A DNA stretch of 64,000 bases, from positions 1,612,001 to 1,676,000 of the forward strand of contig JANTUC010000008.1 of assembly GCA_026873275.1 (NCBI GenBank), written 5' to 3'. Every line of letters begins with the position of its first letter. Within the stretch, counting starts at the first letter, position 1. The translations under genes were made by a program, and so were the position numbers. This document shows, piece by piece, positions 24,418-35,073 of the stretch. The stretch comes from Pseudopithomyces maydicus (lineage: Eukaryota > Ascomycota > Dothideomycetes > Pleosporales > Didymosphaeriaceae). The notes below the pieces were generated by a model. It ran no database searches. It had not been told where the DNA came from and saw nothing but the letters and a program-made list of their open reading frames with translations.

Positions 24418-27044
24418 TTAATCTCGATTGATAACCCGCAAACTCCTCCTCGGATTCAGTAGCACACCCCGCGTACCCCAGAAAGCAGGCTCCTGTCCCT
24501 CCAACAAATCATCCACCGAGCTCGCATCGCTGGGCCGTCGCGCCAGCGGATCCGCGCCCCCAGCGATACCCGCTGCCCCCGTATAGCTTGTCCCCGTCCG
24601 CTCGTTGCTCGTGCGGATCGCGCTCGCGGTACCGCTCCCGCTCGTCCACAGGCCATCGCGCTGCTGTCTCTCCGAAGAATTCTTGCCCGAGGACGCGACC
24701 GCAGAGCTGAGAAAGGTGGCGCCCGCAGCTCCGGATTTCTCGGCGTTTGCTCGCGCCGTGATGGCGGCGGCGTGCTGCTTCCAGATGGCGACTTGTTTGC
24801 GGTAGATCCAGGCGCAGAAGGCGAAGTAGGCGGCGACGAAGAAGAAGACTCCGGCGAGGACACCTCCTACGATGGCGCCGATCTTGTTCGCGTTGTTGGA
24901 GCTGTCGTTGCTGTTAGATGAGCCGACTGTTTGTGTGATGGTGGCTCCGTCGGGACCCGTTACGGTGTACGTTAAGGGGGACCCGGATTTGAAAGGGCCT
25001 TCGGTGGGCGTTTGGACGGGTGCGGTGAGCGTTGCACCGCCGGTTTCTTTACCGCCGATGACTTCCTGGACCTTTGCCGGTACCTGGTATCCGTAGCTGC
25101 CTTCCAGACCAGCTTTATGGTCAAAGCCGCGCTGGTTGGCTTGCTGGGCAAGTGGGTTTCCTTCGTCTCCTTCCTTGCCGTCAAACGCCTTCGAAACCCG
25201 GTCGCCAGTGAGAGCGGTGAATTGATCGCTCCAACCCAAACTAGACAAATTGAACGCGTAGATACCAGGGGATTCGCAGCCAAGTTCTTTGCCGATGTAA
25301 CCGCCAACAACGACCATTTGGGCATCCCAGATGTGGCACGAGTGGCCGGCACGAGCAGGCGGCTTGGAGGATTTGGATTCGTCTTGGTCGACTTTGATCC
25401 AGTTGAACGAGGGAATGGACAGAATCCACATGTCATCGTATTGTTGTTGATTCCCGGCAGGCTGGAGGCTCTGACCACCATACATGTACATGTTATACGA
25501 GGAGCCACTGGAAAAGTTAGCTAGATGAAAAGATTTCCCGGGATTGGCATACTCAGCGGCCGCTGCGACTACAGCGCAAGGGTTGACACGGTACTTGGGC
25601 GTTTCGCCAGAAGTGCTTTGCTTGTACCATGTCGAGTTTGCGATGTCGTACACGTCGATGACGTTCATCTGTGCCTACTTTCTGTCAGTCTCCGTGTACG
25701 ATTAACATACTGCCAATACATACGAATGTGTCGTTGTCTCCTCCGCTAACACCGACCAAAGTACCCTCGGCGCCGAAGCCAGGAACATACACCAAGAGAC
25801 CATCCGCACGCTCAGGAAAAGAGCCTGAATTCTGTAGACCACCTTCAGTGATATTGCGGAATACACCATCCTCGCCGGCTGTTTTGCCATCTTTCAGGTC
25901 GTCAACAGCCTCGTTGGAATAGCCCGGCATGGTAAATTCCAACAGCGATTTAAGGTAAATCCGATCAACTTGAATGCTCCAGTCTTCCGTTGTGAGAAAG
26001 TCCTGGTGGCCGCCAAAATACCACCCACGGCCTAGATTCGGAACAGTGAAGCCAGAACCCTCAGCCGCGCGCTGGATCGACTGACCCGCCTTTTCAGAAT
26101 GGTCTCCTGAAGAGCTCTTGGGATCCTTGTGCTCCACCCATTTCTTGTCCGCAATGTTGTATTCCCAAATTGAGTTCGGACCGGGCGTTGCTTGCGGGTC
26201 TTCGGAATATTCGCCGCCGTAAAGCCAGAGCGAGGTGTGGGAGTTCCAGAGGTAGCCCAGAGAGACGGCTGGTGGACCTGAGGGCTGGGACAGGCTGGTG
26301 AGGGAAGGGCTGGATATTTGCCATGACTTGGTGAGATCGAGTGAAAGGAAGTCGTTGGCTGTGGTTCGCAATTAGTATCGTATCCAAATGACGGCCAGGA
26401 GACAGCTTACTCCAAGTATCACTCTTTTGCTGCGAATCGTTACTAGTCCGGAACCCATACATATACAATGTTCCGTTGACAACGGCAGCTGGATACATTA
26501 ATTAGCCCCTTTCTCTTAGCATTAGTGATGTAAAACTCTTACTTTGACCTGCCCATCGTCTACACACTTGCGTTGAGTCTTGTCTACTGTCCAATCGCGC
26601 GACATTGGCTTCGGTCGAAGACTGCCGGATAACACCACCGCGAACCCCAATAGATGGAACAGAGCTGATCTGTAGAAACGGCAGCATCAAACCAAGAAGC
26701 GCTGCCAGCAGTCCCAGTCGGTAGATCTTGTGTGACAGCACGTCCTGCCGAGTGTGCATCTGAGGGAACGTCTCCTCATCTTCCGATTCAGAGTCGGTCT
26801 CCCAACCGTCTTCTTCGCTTTGAGCATCCAAGCTTGGTCCTTCGAAAACGTCGTTTTTGCTTCGAAACCGCACTGTCCTCCCAGGTCGCGAGCGTTTCGA
26901 TTTCGACTGCTTCACCAAAGCCGATATGGGAGTGCGCTGTCTCCGCACGTGCTCTTCATCCACCAGGCCGACCTCCATGAACACGGATTTCCGCCGGACG
27001 GGTGCCTCGGTGGCAGGTTGAGATTGAGCGTGAATGGGGTCCAT
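24418..27044 (-). CDS. Kelch-repeat membrane protein with N-terminal and C-terminal TM segments
   Basis: Predicted membrane-anchored kelch/galactose-oxidase-like propeller; role unknown. Exons are 27044-26543, 26488-26411, 26358-25724 and 25674-24418, about 823 aa. The first about 105 residues are basic then acidic and cytosolic (KSKRSRPGRTVRFRSKNDVF, then a Glu/Asp run). A TM or signal anchor (IYRLGLLAALLGLMLPFLQI) follows. Kelch blades are visible as LYMYGF, WLYGGEYSED, GWYFGGHQD, YMYGGQSL and MVVVGGYIG. After a Thr/Pro linker a second TM (IGAIVGGVLAGVFFFVAAYF) is followed by a long Ser/Ala-rich tail ending VINRD. Fungal kelch proteins of this layout usually start with a cleaved signal peptide; here the long cytosolic N-terminal extension makes a two-pass topology plausible. 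Intron phases fit throughout. Confidence 0.85.
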
Positions 27045-28529
27045 GGCTGCGTGTCTACGAGTCGCGCGATGGAACGGTCATCCAGCACGGGTTAAGAGCG
27101 TGGAGCTCCGTTTGTATAAATGACGTTGGGTTGAAAACCAGCTTGGGGTCAGATACCAAATTGAGGGCTCTTAACCTTAACGCCTGGCATATATGATCAG
27201 GGGTGTGGCAAACTGGTCTATGCAACTGCGCCAGAAAATGTAAAACGATAGACTAGCGGATATGCACGGTAGACTGAGACTAGCGGGGCTGTGCAGCGAC
27301 GGTACAGTAACGAGATCCAAAGTAATGGTAGCAGCTGAGCGATGGGTGACCGACTACACTACGTGGGACCTTGAGGGATGAGGAGGAATTGTTCTTTGGA
27401 CGCCGTCGACTGAGACGGAAACATGGCCAGCCGGACCCATTGTACGTGGTGCCCCTGACCCTGCCTTTGAGCCGTGCGAAGCAAGTTGATGGTGGCACGT
27501 CATGAGGATGCCGTTATTGGAAGTGATCATTCAATCGCGATTGAGGTGGGAAAAGACAGCAGGGGTTGCATTGGCCCGTGGACGCTCGAGCCCCGGACTT
27601 TAGACATGACGCTAGCCAAGGAATCAAGGAACGCGCACGTCAGAACCGTGCCATGAATCCAGGGACGACTCGGCTGGGGCTTTTTTTTAAATAGGCAAAT
27701 ATGCCTTTGCCATTTGCTCCCCGCGGAGTGCCCGTGTCGTGCTACACAGGAACTTTTGTCCAGAGCTTGCTGGCAGCGAGGCTCAGGATTCTGCATCGCG
27801 AGACGTCTCACGCGATAATATCGATAATCCGCCTTACACGCCATGCCCAACGCAGTACACACTCGATATATCGCACGTCGTACTCGGGACCCGAGCGAGA
27901 CACTGATTAGTCGCTATTAATGACTTTCTCTCGCCAAGCCTACTATTGAAATACCGCCCTTCACGCCTCGCAAGCAATACCACGGTTCCCTCGGTACGCC
28001 TGAGATCAAACGTCTGCTCGCTTGCAACGCTGTGGCGGTGAATGTGGCGTTTTGCCCCTCAACACCACCGGCCCCAGATCGCCATCTCTCGTCTATGCAC
28101 GTCTGACAGCAGTGTGGAGTCGCTTCGTAGTCGACCGTCGTACTCGCTTAGGACACTTTGCCTTTGGTCGGCCGGCTCCGCAGTCGTGGACCCTGGATTG
28201 GCAAAATTTACCTTCCGGGTTTGCTTTAGACTACCATATCGATTGTGTGGTGTACTAGTGTGGTAAGGTGTGATCTTTAGACTATCATCTTACCCCTTAT
28301 CATCTACTAAGCTTTCAAGAGCACTATTTTGCTTTAACTAGGACCAAGAGTGAGAGTCTTTTGAACAAGTTGCCTGCATGTCACATAAATCGTATCTCAA
28401 TGGCTATCCATAAAGGGGGTATACCTACATTACAACCACGTGACCCTCTAGTAACCTTCCCATCCCATCCTGGCCCTTTACCAGCGTCAGAGCCAAGCAT
28501 AATCTCGTTCGTGCCCCCGAGTCCCCCTC
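27045..28529. other. Intergenic region between the kelch and AlkB-type genes
   Basis: About 1.5 kb with short frames only and no recognised gene. It contains the kelch-gene promoter and the 3' end of the dioxygenase gene. Confidence 0.6.
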
Positions 28530-29840
28530 TCAACCCCTTTTCTCATCACACTTGGCCGCTGCCCACGGAGGTTCCCCATCGTCATCAAACTCTGCCCACT
28601 GGAAAAACGAGCACCCATCCTGCCCCGGGACATAATTCGTGTGGCACATCCACATGTACCTCCCCCGCGTCTCCTTCTGCCTCGTGACACAGCGCAGCAC
28701 AGTCGGCACTCCACACTTGCACCTCGGCGTGTACCGCGGGTGTAGATTCTCCTTGTAGTATCTATACGTGATATTGAGGCGTCTGTTCTTCGCCAAAGGG
28801 TGTGGGTCGATTGCCTGTGCCGGAGCGATGGAGTGCTTCCACTCTTCCTGCATCTCAGCATGCATGATCAGGAGGGAGTTGTGGGGTAGGTGTATCGATA
28901 TCTGGCCCTGCGCATCTGCCAGCGAGCCATCGTTCTTCCGATGCTGCTCGTCTTCGGCGTGGATCTTGCGGACGCGGAACTCGCGGGCGACGCCTAGACT
29001 GAGGCTGCCGATGACGGCGCGGGGACCGAGATAGGTAAGTTGATCGGCGTGGTAACCGACGCACTCCTTGGGACCGTCATAGCAGTTTACGAAGGCGGTG
29101 TTTGCTTTCCATGGCTTGGGTGTTTGGTACTTGAGTTTCTTTCCGTCGGGATAGAAGTCCCGTATGCGGCGGTTGATCTCACGGTTCACGGCTTCTTCGA
29201 CCTGGGGACATGCTCGAAGCATCTCGGGGGTGCTCTGGCGGACGTCGTCTACTTTGCGGCCATCGTAGATGTATTCGGTCTTTTGCTCCTCTGCCTCGGC
29301 TATACTGTTGACGTAGAAGCAGAATGTATGGGGGCTCTGGACCACGCGGTCGAACAGCTTGAACTCCAGGTTATTGTAAGTCGGTGCTTCTTTGACCAGT
29401 TCCAGCGTGAGAGCATCCGCCTGCTCGGGTGGCAAGAAGTTGTGGATGATTGAGCAGGGCGTGTGGGCCTCGATGTCTTCTGGAGCGTATAGGTACAACG
29501 TTTTCCCTTTTTTGACGAGCGGCTTCTTCGCTGAACCGGGTCCAGGCGAATCGATGCGGTAAGACGAAAGCGAGGATTGATATCCGACTGTAGCTGCAGT
29601 GGAACGCTTCTTTGGAATAGGACTGGCGGAAAGAACATCCGAAGCACGTTCCACAGCACCGTCGGATGCCAGCAACGCCTCCAAAAGTGTTGTTTGGTCG
29701 ACGGTGGGATGCAAGGACGCCAGCACAGCCAGCTTGAAATCGGTCGAGTCCTCATCCAGCTCTTCTTCGGCCAGGCGCTCTGGCAGGGCGGCCGGAGGTT
29801 CGTCGGTGCGCTTCCTCTTCCGCGACACGAAGGCGTCCAT
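28530..29840 (-). CDS. CUE-AlkB-GRF protein: Fe(II)/2-oxoglutarate dioxygenase (ALKBH2/3-like)
   Basis: Predicted nuclear oxidative demethylase that repairs alkylated DNA bases. Single exon, 436 aa, starting at MDAFVSRKRKRTDEPP. The open frame runs 46 codons further upstream but into the divergent promoter, and the chosen Met is followed by an NLS-like KRKR. Domains: a CUE/UBA-like ubiquitin-binding helix bundle at about 32-73, then the dioxygenase core at about 115-365 with iron ligands H264 and D266 (YHADQ) and H336 (WKHSI) and the 2-oxoglutarate contacts R354 and R360 (RRLNITYR). A C-terminal GRF zinc finger (about 372-418) has CKCG, then RGRYMWMCH and GCSFFQW. Fe-binding and zinc residues all appear intact, so it should be active. 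The gene is divergent from PEX7 with 232 bp between the starts. Confidence 0.92.
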   Translation of the reverse strand: MDAFVSRKRKRTDEPPAALPERLAEEELDEDSTDFKLAVLASLHPTVDQTTLLEALLASDGAVERASDVLSASPIPKKRSTAATVGYQSSLSSYRIDSPGPGSAKKPLVKKGKTLYLYAPEDIEAHTPCSIIHNFLPPEQADALTLELVKEAPTYNNLEFKLFDRVVQSPHTFCFYVNSIAEAEEQKTEYIYDGRKVDDVRQSTPEMLRACPQVEEAVNREINRRIRDFYPDGKKLKYQTPKPWKANTAFVNCYDGPKECVGYHADQLTYLGPRAVIGSLSLGVAREFRVRKIHAEDEQHRKNDGSLADAQGQISIHLPHNSLLIMHAEMQEEWKHSIAPAQAIDPHPLAKNRRLNITYRYYKENLHPRYTPRCKCGVPTVLRCVTRQKETRGRYMWMCHTNYVPGQDGCSFFQWAEFDDDGEPPWAAAKCDEKRG

Positions 29841-30072
29841 GGCGGGGGTGCATGCCGAGACGATGCGTCGGCGGACGCGACTGAAGGCTGACACGTCGAC
29901 GCCAAAGCACGTGCAGCGAGAGTGGAGTGGAGTGGGTGAATGGAGCTGTAACCCGATTCGCTTAGGGCTGCGACGCATGTGAGCCCGCCGTGCCCGAGCC
30001 TCGGAAGTGCGTCACGGCCTCATTGTTGACTTTCCCCCCACCGACAATGGCCACAGGTGAACGTACAGCACC
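29841..30072. promoter_or_regulatory. Shared divergent promoter, AlkB-type gene / PEX7
   Basis: Only 232 bp separate the two start codons, so the promoters of the dioxygenase gene and PEX7 must overlap or share elements. I see no clear TATA box. Confidence 0.6.
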
Positions 30073-31137
30073 ATGCTCGAGTTCCGCACGCAGGGCTTCA
30101 ATGGCTACAGCGTAAAATACTCGCCCTTCTTCGACTCGCGCATCGCCGTCGCCAGCGCCGCCAACTTCGGCCTCGTGGGCAATGGCCGCCTCTACGTGCT
30201 GGGGCTCACCGCCAACGGCGTCGTCGCCGAGAAGTGGTTCGACACGCAGGACTCGCTGTTCGACACGGCGTGGAGCGAGGCCCACGAGAACCAGCTGCTC
30301 ACCGCGGGCGGCGACGGCTCCGTGAAGCTCTTCGACATCACCCTCGACCAGTTCCCCGTGCAGTCGTGGCAGGAGCACGCGCGCGAGGTCTTCGCCGTCC
30401 ACTGGAACCTCGTCGGCAAGGACACCTTCCTGAGCAGCAGCTGGGACGGCACCGTCAAGATATGGAACCCCAATGCGCCCGCCAGCATCGCGACCCTCCC
30501 CACCCACACCTGCACCTACTCGGCCGCCTTCAGCCCGCACAGCCCGTCCATCATCAGCTGCGTCGGCTCCGACTCGCACCTGCGCATCTTCGACCTGCGG
30601 ACGCCGGCGTCCGCCTCCAACCACCTCACCCTCAACATCCCCATCCACACCCCGCCGAAGCCCCGCATGGGCGCCGCCGCCCCGCCCGGCATCGCCCCCG
30701 CCGAAGCCCTCACCCACGACTGGAACAAGTACCGCGACACCATCGTCGCAACCGCCGGCGTCGACCGCGTCGTACGCACATTCGACATCCGCGCGCCGCA
30801 GGCAGGGCCCATCGCGGTGCTGCCAGGCCACGAGTACGCCGTGAGACGGGTGTCGTGGTCCCCGCACCTGTCCGACATCCTGCTGAGCGCAAGCTACGAC
30901 ATGACGTGCCGGGTGTGGACGGACGGCAGCGCGATGGGCGCGGGGACAATGAAGCAAGAGAACATGCTGGAGGACCCGATGGTGCTCGGGGGCGGGCGCG
31001 AGATGGGGAGGATGGGGCGACACACGGAGTTTGCGACGGGCGTGGATTGGTGTCTTTTTGGCGCGGAGGGGTGGTGCGCGAGCACGGGGTGGGACGAGCG
31101 TGTTCTCATTTGGGATGCGCGCGCGCTGATGCAGTGA
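30073..31137 (+). CDS. PEX7: Peroxisomal targeting signal 2 receptor PEX7
   Basis: WD40 receptor that binds PTS2-bearing proteins in the cytosol and brings them, with its PEX20/PEX5-type co-receptor, to the peroxisomal docking complex. Intronless, 354 aa. The N terminus (MLEFRTQGFNGYSVKYSPFF) is characteristic of PEX7. WD repeats end in KLFD, KIWNP, RIFDLR, RTFDIRAP, RVWTD and LIWDAR. The insertion between repeats 4 and 5 (IPIHTPPKPRMGAAAPPG and following) is typical of filamentous fungal PEX7. Length and all blades are normal and no frameshift is present. Very strong GC3 preference here also produces a long meaningless antisense frame. Confidence 0.95.
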   Translation: MLEFRTQGFNGYSVKYSPFFDSRIAVASAANFGLVGNGRLYVLGLTANGVVAEKWFDTQDSLFDTAWSEAHENQLLTAGGDGSVKLFDITLDQFPVQSWQEHAREVFAVHWNLVGKDTFLSSSWDGTVKIWNPNAPASIATLPTHTCTYSAAFSPHSPSIISCVGSDSHLRIFDLRTPASASNHLTLNIPIHTPPKPRMGAAAPPGIAPAEALTHDWNKYRDTIVATAGVDRVVRTFDIRAPQAGPIAVLPGHEYAVRRVSWSPHLSDILLSASYDMTCRVWTDGSAMGAGTMKQENMLEDPMVLGGGREMGRMGRHTEFATGVDWCLFGAEGWCASTGWDERVLIWDARALMQ

Positions 31138-31460
31138 AGTGAATGTTGGGCGGTACTGTGTTTCCATGATTTAAAAATAGGGAGGCATTTTGCACATATA
31201 TATATGTATGCATGTATGTTATGTTGTGTTATGACATGTTGGCGTCTGACCAGATGATAGGTATCCCACGACGTAACGAGGCAGATCCAATCCAATCCAA
31301 TCCAAATCCAAATCCAAATCCACATCCCCACCAACATTAAGATATAAACAGCCCGAATGCCCCCCATAAAAATGTCGTGTCCCCCACCATCGCACATATA
31401 CACATCCCACACACTACACCCCTACCCTTTCTCAATACCTCACCCTCGACACACTCCTCC
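31138..31460. other. Convergent intergenic spacer with a TCCAA repeat
   Basis: Holds the 3' ends of PEX7 and the small RS-rich gene. Positions 31287-31323 contain tandem TCCAA pentamers changing into TCCAAA hexamers. Confidence 0.7.
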
Positions 31461-31919
31461 TCACCACATCCCTCTCCCCGAAACTCCCCTACTCCCCCTA
31501 TAATCCACATCCCTAACTACGCTCCTACTCCTCCTCCTCGGCTCCTCCACATACTCAATCACCCTGCTACTGCGCCGGGGCTCCACGACGTAGCGGTCGT
31601 TGGCGTAGTCGGTGTATCTGGTATTTGACTTAGTATATGTATATGTATATAAAGGATGGGAAATGGAAAAGAATATGGATAGAAAGCAGATAGAAAGGAG
31701 GGGGGTTGATAAAGAATATATATATATTATGTATATAGAAAGAAGGGAAATGGGGAAACAAGAAAATACGTACTCAGTGCTCCTCCGATACGAGCTTCTC
31801 CTATCCCTGGGCAGACTGACGCGCCCCGCGGTGTGGGAGGAGTAATAGGAGGAGTGGCGTGGGGGGTCGACGACGGAGTCGTGGTAGGTGCGGGTTGGGC
31901 GGGTGGTGAAGAGGCACAT
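31461..31919 (-). CDS. Small Arg/Ser/Tyr-rich protein, two exons
   Basis: Hypothetical protein of 100 aa. Exon 1 is 31919-31774 and exon 2 31617-31461, with intron 31618-31773 beginning GTACGT and ending CCAG with a TACTAA-like branch site. The phases join as AGC ACT GA|A TAC, and the spliced length (303 nt) is an exact multiple of three. The protein starts MCLFTTRPTRTYHDSV and is full of RRS/RSS/SYRR motifs, ending SRGVSGRGMW. It has no signal peptide and no TM; the unspliced frame would create a hydrophobic stretch that is purely intronic. Short basic RS-rich proteins like this occur as hypotheticals in many ascomycetes, but I know of no function. The intron signals and the clear change in composition at the splice sites are the main evidence. 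Confidence 0.6.
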   Translation of the reverse strand: MCLFTTRPTRTYHDSVVDPPRHSSYYSSHTAGRVSLPRDRRSSYRRSTEYVFSCFPISLLSIYIIYIYSLSTPLLSICFLSIFFSISHPLYTYTYTKSNTRYTDYANDRYVVEPRRSSRVIEYVEEPRRRSRSVVRDVDYRGSRGVSGRGMW

Positions 31920-33627
31920 TGTGTCTTTAGTTCTGTAGGGATGGATGGGCTTTGTGGGGAGATGATGTGTTGTGTTGTATTGGAATTCGTTACTTCGTTG
32001 CTTCGTGGGTGTTTCTCCTTCTTGAAAAATTTCTTCGATTTATTCTTTTAACGACAGGGTTGGAATTGTACTGTTTCTTCGTGTTTCCGTATAAGCGTTG
32101 GATTTGGTTCGTGATGCGTACGTTGTACTCAGCGCTGTGGTACGAGGGGTATGCACGTATAGGAATCGATGTATGAATAAGAATTATCCCTCAAGCATCC
32201 CACTCATTCGCACTTCCACGCAATGCGTATATGTATATACAACAAGTAGGATACAAGACCCATGTGAATACCTACGTATACCTCCGTCGTACTTAGTGCG
32301 ACCTTGGAAGTTGCAGCGATGACGTCAAGCTAGCTGATACCAAGACGGCTGGCGCGCAACGTGCAGTGCGCAGGACGCAGTGGCATGATGCAGCGGTTCG
32401 AAAATTTATGTATATAGAAATCATGGGATGGGAAACTCAAGTTGTGATTTTCGTGATAGGGCGGATGCAATGAGGTTCTAGGAATGCGGCTGGTGGAGTG
32501 GTGGGGGTGTGGTTAATTTATTGGCAGGTGGGTTGCGGGCTGGGGTGTGTTTCGCAGGACGTGCATGTGTTCGCTGGTTCGTGGGGGTAAGAGGGCTGGG
32601 ATGGGTCAAATGCTTGGGTAGGTTGTTGATTGGGAATCTTTTGGCTATGGCTGTGAAGTGTGCTTTAGACCTGCCTTGATATCAATGGTATACATGAGAG
32701 TACTGATAGAATGCATTGGGCGAGAACATGCATCCACGGACGAAGGAAGTTGTTTAGGATCAAGACTGAGCAGAATGGGCTTAGCCTACAAAATCTACGA
32801 GGTGTGTACTTAGAGCAGATGGCCTCATGAGAATGGTGTAGACGTGTTGAGGTGTTGAGTCGCCAGTACCGTGGCTGATGGGAGAGGATGACCGGATCGG
32901 CCCAATGATGATCCGGCAAATCTTTTTACGAAGCTTTTTATACGCCAGCGCTTTTTACGCCGTCCAGAGGGGGGACATCTTTTCGCCACCTAGTTTTTAC
33001 GCGTCGTGGTCGTATTGCCGCGACACCTTTTGCGCTAATTTCCCAAATCGTACTTAGAGCAGCAAAAGCCGCGACGTATTGCTCCATGCCCCACAATCAG
33101 ACATGTTCACAAGAAAGCAACGGGTTGTCTTGGGTTAGCATACGCATCGATGCAGCCCGGATGCAAGGTCATATATTATTCAGTTCGATTATATGATATG
33201 TGGGTATAGTAGCTCTTCTGTCAGTCCTTGTTCCTCCCCACATTACTGAATCCCGCGCCCACCACCGAGATCCGTACTGCCCGCATGTCGGGTCAGACGT
33301 GTCCAAATCCGTGTACGAACAAGCACATGTCACGGAACAACACTGCCGCATGCCCTATGCCTTTTTCGGCAGACTAACGGGCAGCTCGTCGTTGACCGAA
33401 CCCGTATTGTTATATAGTGAAGACGGGCTCTGGCGACATCAGCAGATACAGAATCTCCTGCTGGGCCACTTATGTTTCGCTAGTTAGCGGCGTGGGACCA
33501 AGTTTCTCCGTGATTCCAAGGAACTCCCGAACTGACGACACGTTCTCGTGTTCAAGCTAGGTCCTTACTGCGGGGCTTGATGTACATGTTCGGAAGCAAA
33601 TGTTAGTATTCACCGAATTCACCGCAT
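31920..33627. other. Gene-free stretch between the RS-rich gene and GPN3
   Basis: About 1.7 kb, A+T-richer than the surroundings, with frames of 95 codons or less. One (33200-33487, +) has no recognisable domain. It contains the promoter of the small gene and the 3' end of GPN3. Confidence 0.6.
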
Positions 33628-34592
33628 TCACCCCTCCATCGAGGCCTCGAGGAAGTCATCTTTGGGTTCCTTGGGCTCCTGGGCCTCGTGGAATTGGATG
33701 GCATCATCGATGTAGCTTAGTACGGCACCTAGACTGTCTTCGTCTTGGGCATCTAGTTTCAAGAAGGAGACCATGCTGAAGTCATCAATCAGTTGGGCGA
33801 CTGCCTTGTTGAGCCGGTCGAACGACGACCCACTCATGACACTTTCAGTGGAGCCCGGGTCCTGGTAGCCTCGTCGCTCTTCCTGCTCCTCCTCCCTCGT
33901 CTTTGGCTTGCGGGTAGGGTCGTCCTCCAGGAGGCCCGGGTCGGGGTCGAGGAAGCGGTTCAGCTCCCGCCTGGCGACCTGGCCCTTGACGAGATCCATC
34001 TTGCTCAGTATGTTTATGTGCGGCATCTCCAGCATCAGCATGGCGCTCATGGCGGAGAGGGTGCCGGAGAAGAACTTGGGGCGGTCGACGATGAAGGTGG
34101 CCTCGAGCAGGTAGGCGGCGCACATGTTGATGTTGAGCGAGCCGCGCATCAGCGTCTTGACCAGGTCCGGCAGGATGGGCACGTGCGTGTACAGCTCGAT
34201 CTGTCCGGGCATGTCAAAGACAATCAGGTACTCGTCGGTGACTTCTTCGAGCGGCTCGGTGAGAAAGTCGAGGTTCTCCATCAGGAACTCGAAGCAGTAG
34301 ATGAGGCCGCCGTTGGGCCCCAGGCTCATCTCGTCCATGACATCCTCGAGGCTGATGAGGTCCTTGATGTCGAGATCGGGCTCGAAGGCGAACTCCTCGG
34401 CGGCGGGGTCGAGGTTCACGTAGTAGCAGGGGCGCTTGTTGTTCTGCAGGTGCTGGATGAGGGAGGCGCAGAAGGTGGACTTGCCGGCGCCGGCAGGTCC
34501 CTGTGGCGCACAGTCAGTGTCCGGCGACGACGACGTACGCAGGGTCCGGATCTGCAGAATCTTACCATGACCAGCGTGCCGTACTTGCTCAT
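33628..34592 (-). CDS. GPN3: GPN-loop GTPase 3
   Basis: Cytosolic GTPase of the GPN family needed for assembly and nuclear import of RNA polymerase II (and III). 299 aa in two exons: 34592-34566 (just nine codons, MSKYGTLVM) and 34500-33628, separated by a 65-nt intron. The Walker A GPAGAGKS (10-17) begins immediately after the splice. The diagnostic GPN tripeptide is at 70-72 (SLGPNGGLIYC), followed by the G3-like DMPGQIELYTH and the NKxD-equivalent SKMD. The length and the acidic C terminus fit GPN3 better than GPN1 or GPN2. The gene is divergent from SAM synthetase, with 481 bp between starts. Confidence 0.93.
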
Positions 34593-35073
34593 GGCTGGGG
34601 TGCTTGGAACGTGAGCGGACGTATGCGGACTGCGGGCTGCGGACGTGGGACGTGGGACGTGGGCGGGCGTCTCTGGCTGCGGGCGCAAACTTTTGGGCAG
34701 GTGGACGCGCGCGGGCAGAAAAACAGCAGCGGGCTCTCGGCCGCCCGCTGACGATGGCGGGGCAGGCCGGCCGGACTGTCCCCTCGGCGGGGCGCTGGAT
34801 GGCGTGCTAGCGTTTTTCTTACACGTCTCATAGGCCTGCGCGCTCGGCGCCTTTTTGCGCGACACTTTGGGAGCACGTTTTTTTCGGCAATTGGCGCGCT
34901 GCTCGCAGGCAGGTCCTGACACGGGCTCCGGCCCTCCCTCTCTTAAAACCCCGTCTCTTTTCTGACCCAACACCCCGCTCCACTTCCTTCTTACATCCTC
35001 TTCTTCTCCCCCCTCTCACCACACGGTCGCAAGTCCTACACTACGTTCTCGACAAGCACTCCTCCTCGCAACA
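34593..35073. promoter_or_regulatory. Divergent promoter region, GPN3 / SAM synthetase
   Basis: 481 bp shared by two divergent genes. The SAM synthetase side has a long pyrimidine-rich leader (about 34945-35050), a usual feature of strongly expressed fungal genes. Confidence 0.55.

Noticed and set aside
29962..31167. 401-codon antisense frame over PEX7, and similar long antisense frames over SAM synthetase (35436-36605), NAD-GDH (41862-42704) and patatin (52657-53619)
   Set aside because: All are mirror products of strong third-position GC bias opposite confidently identified genes; none carries a recognisable domain.
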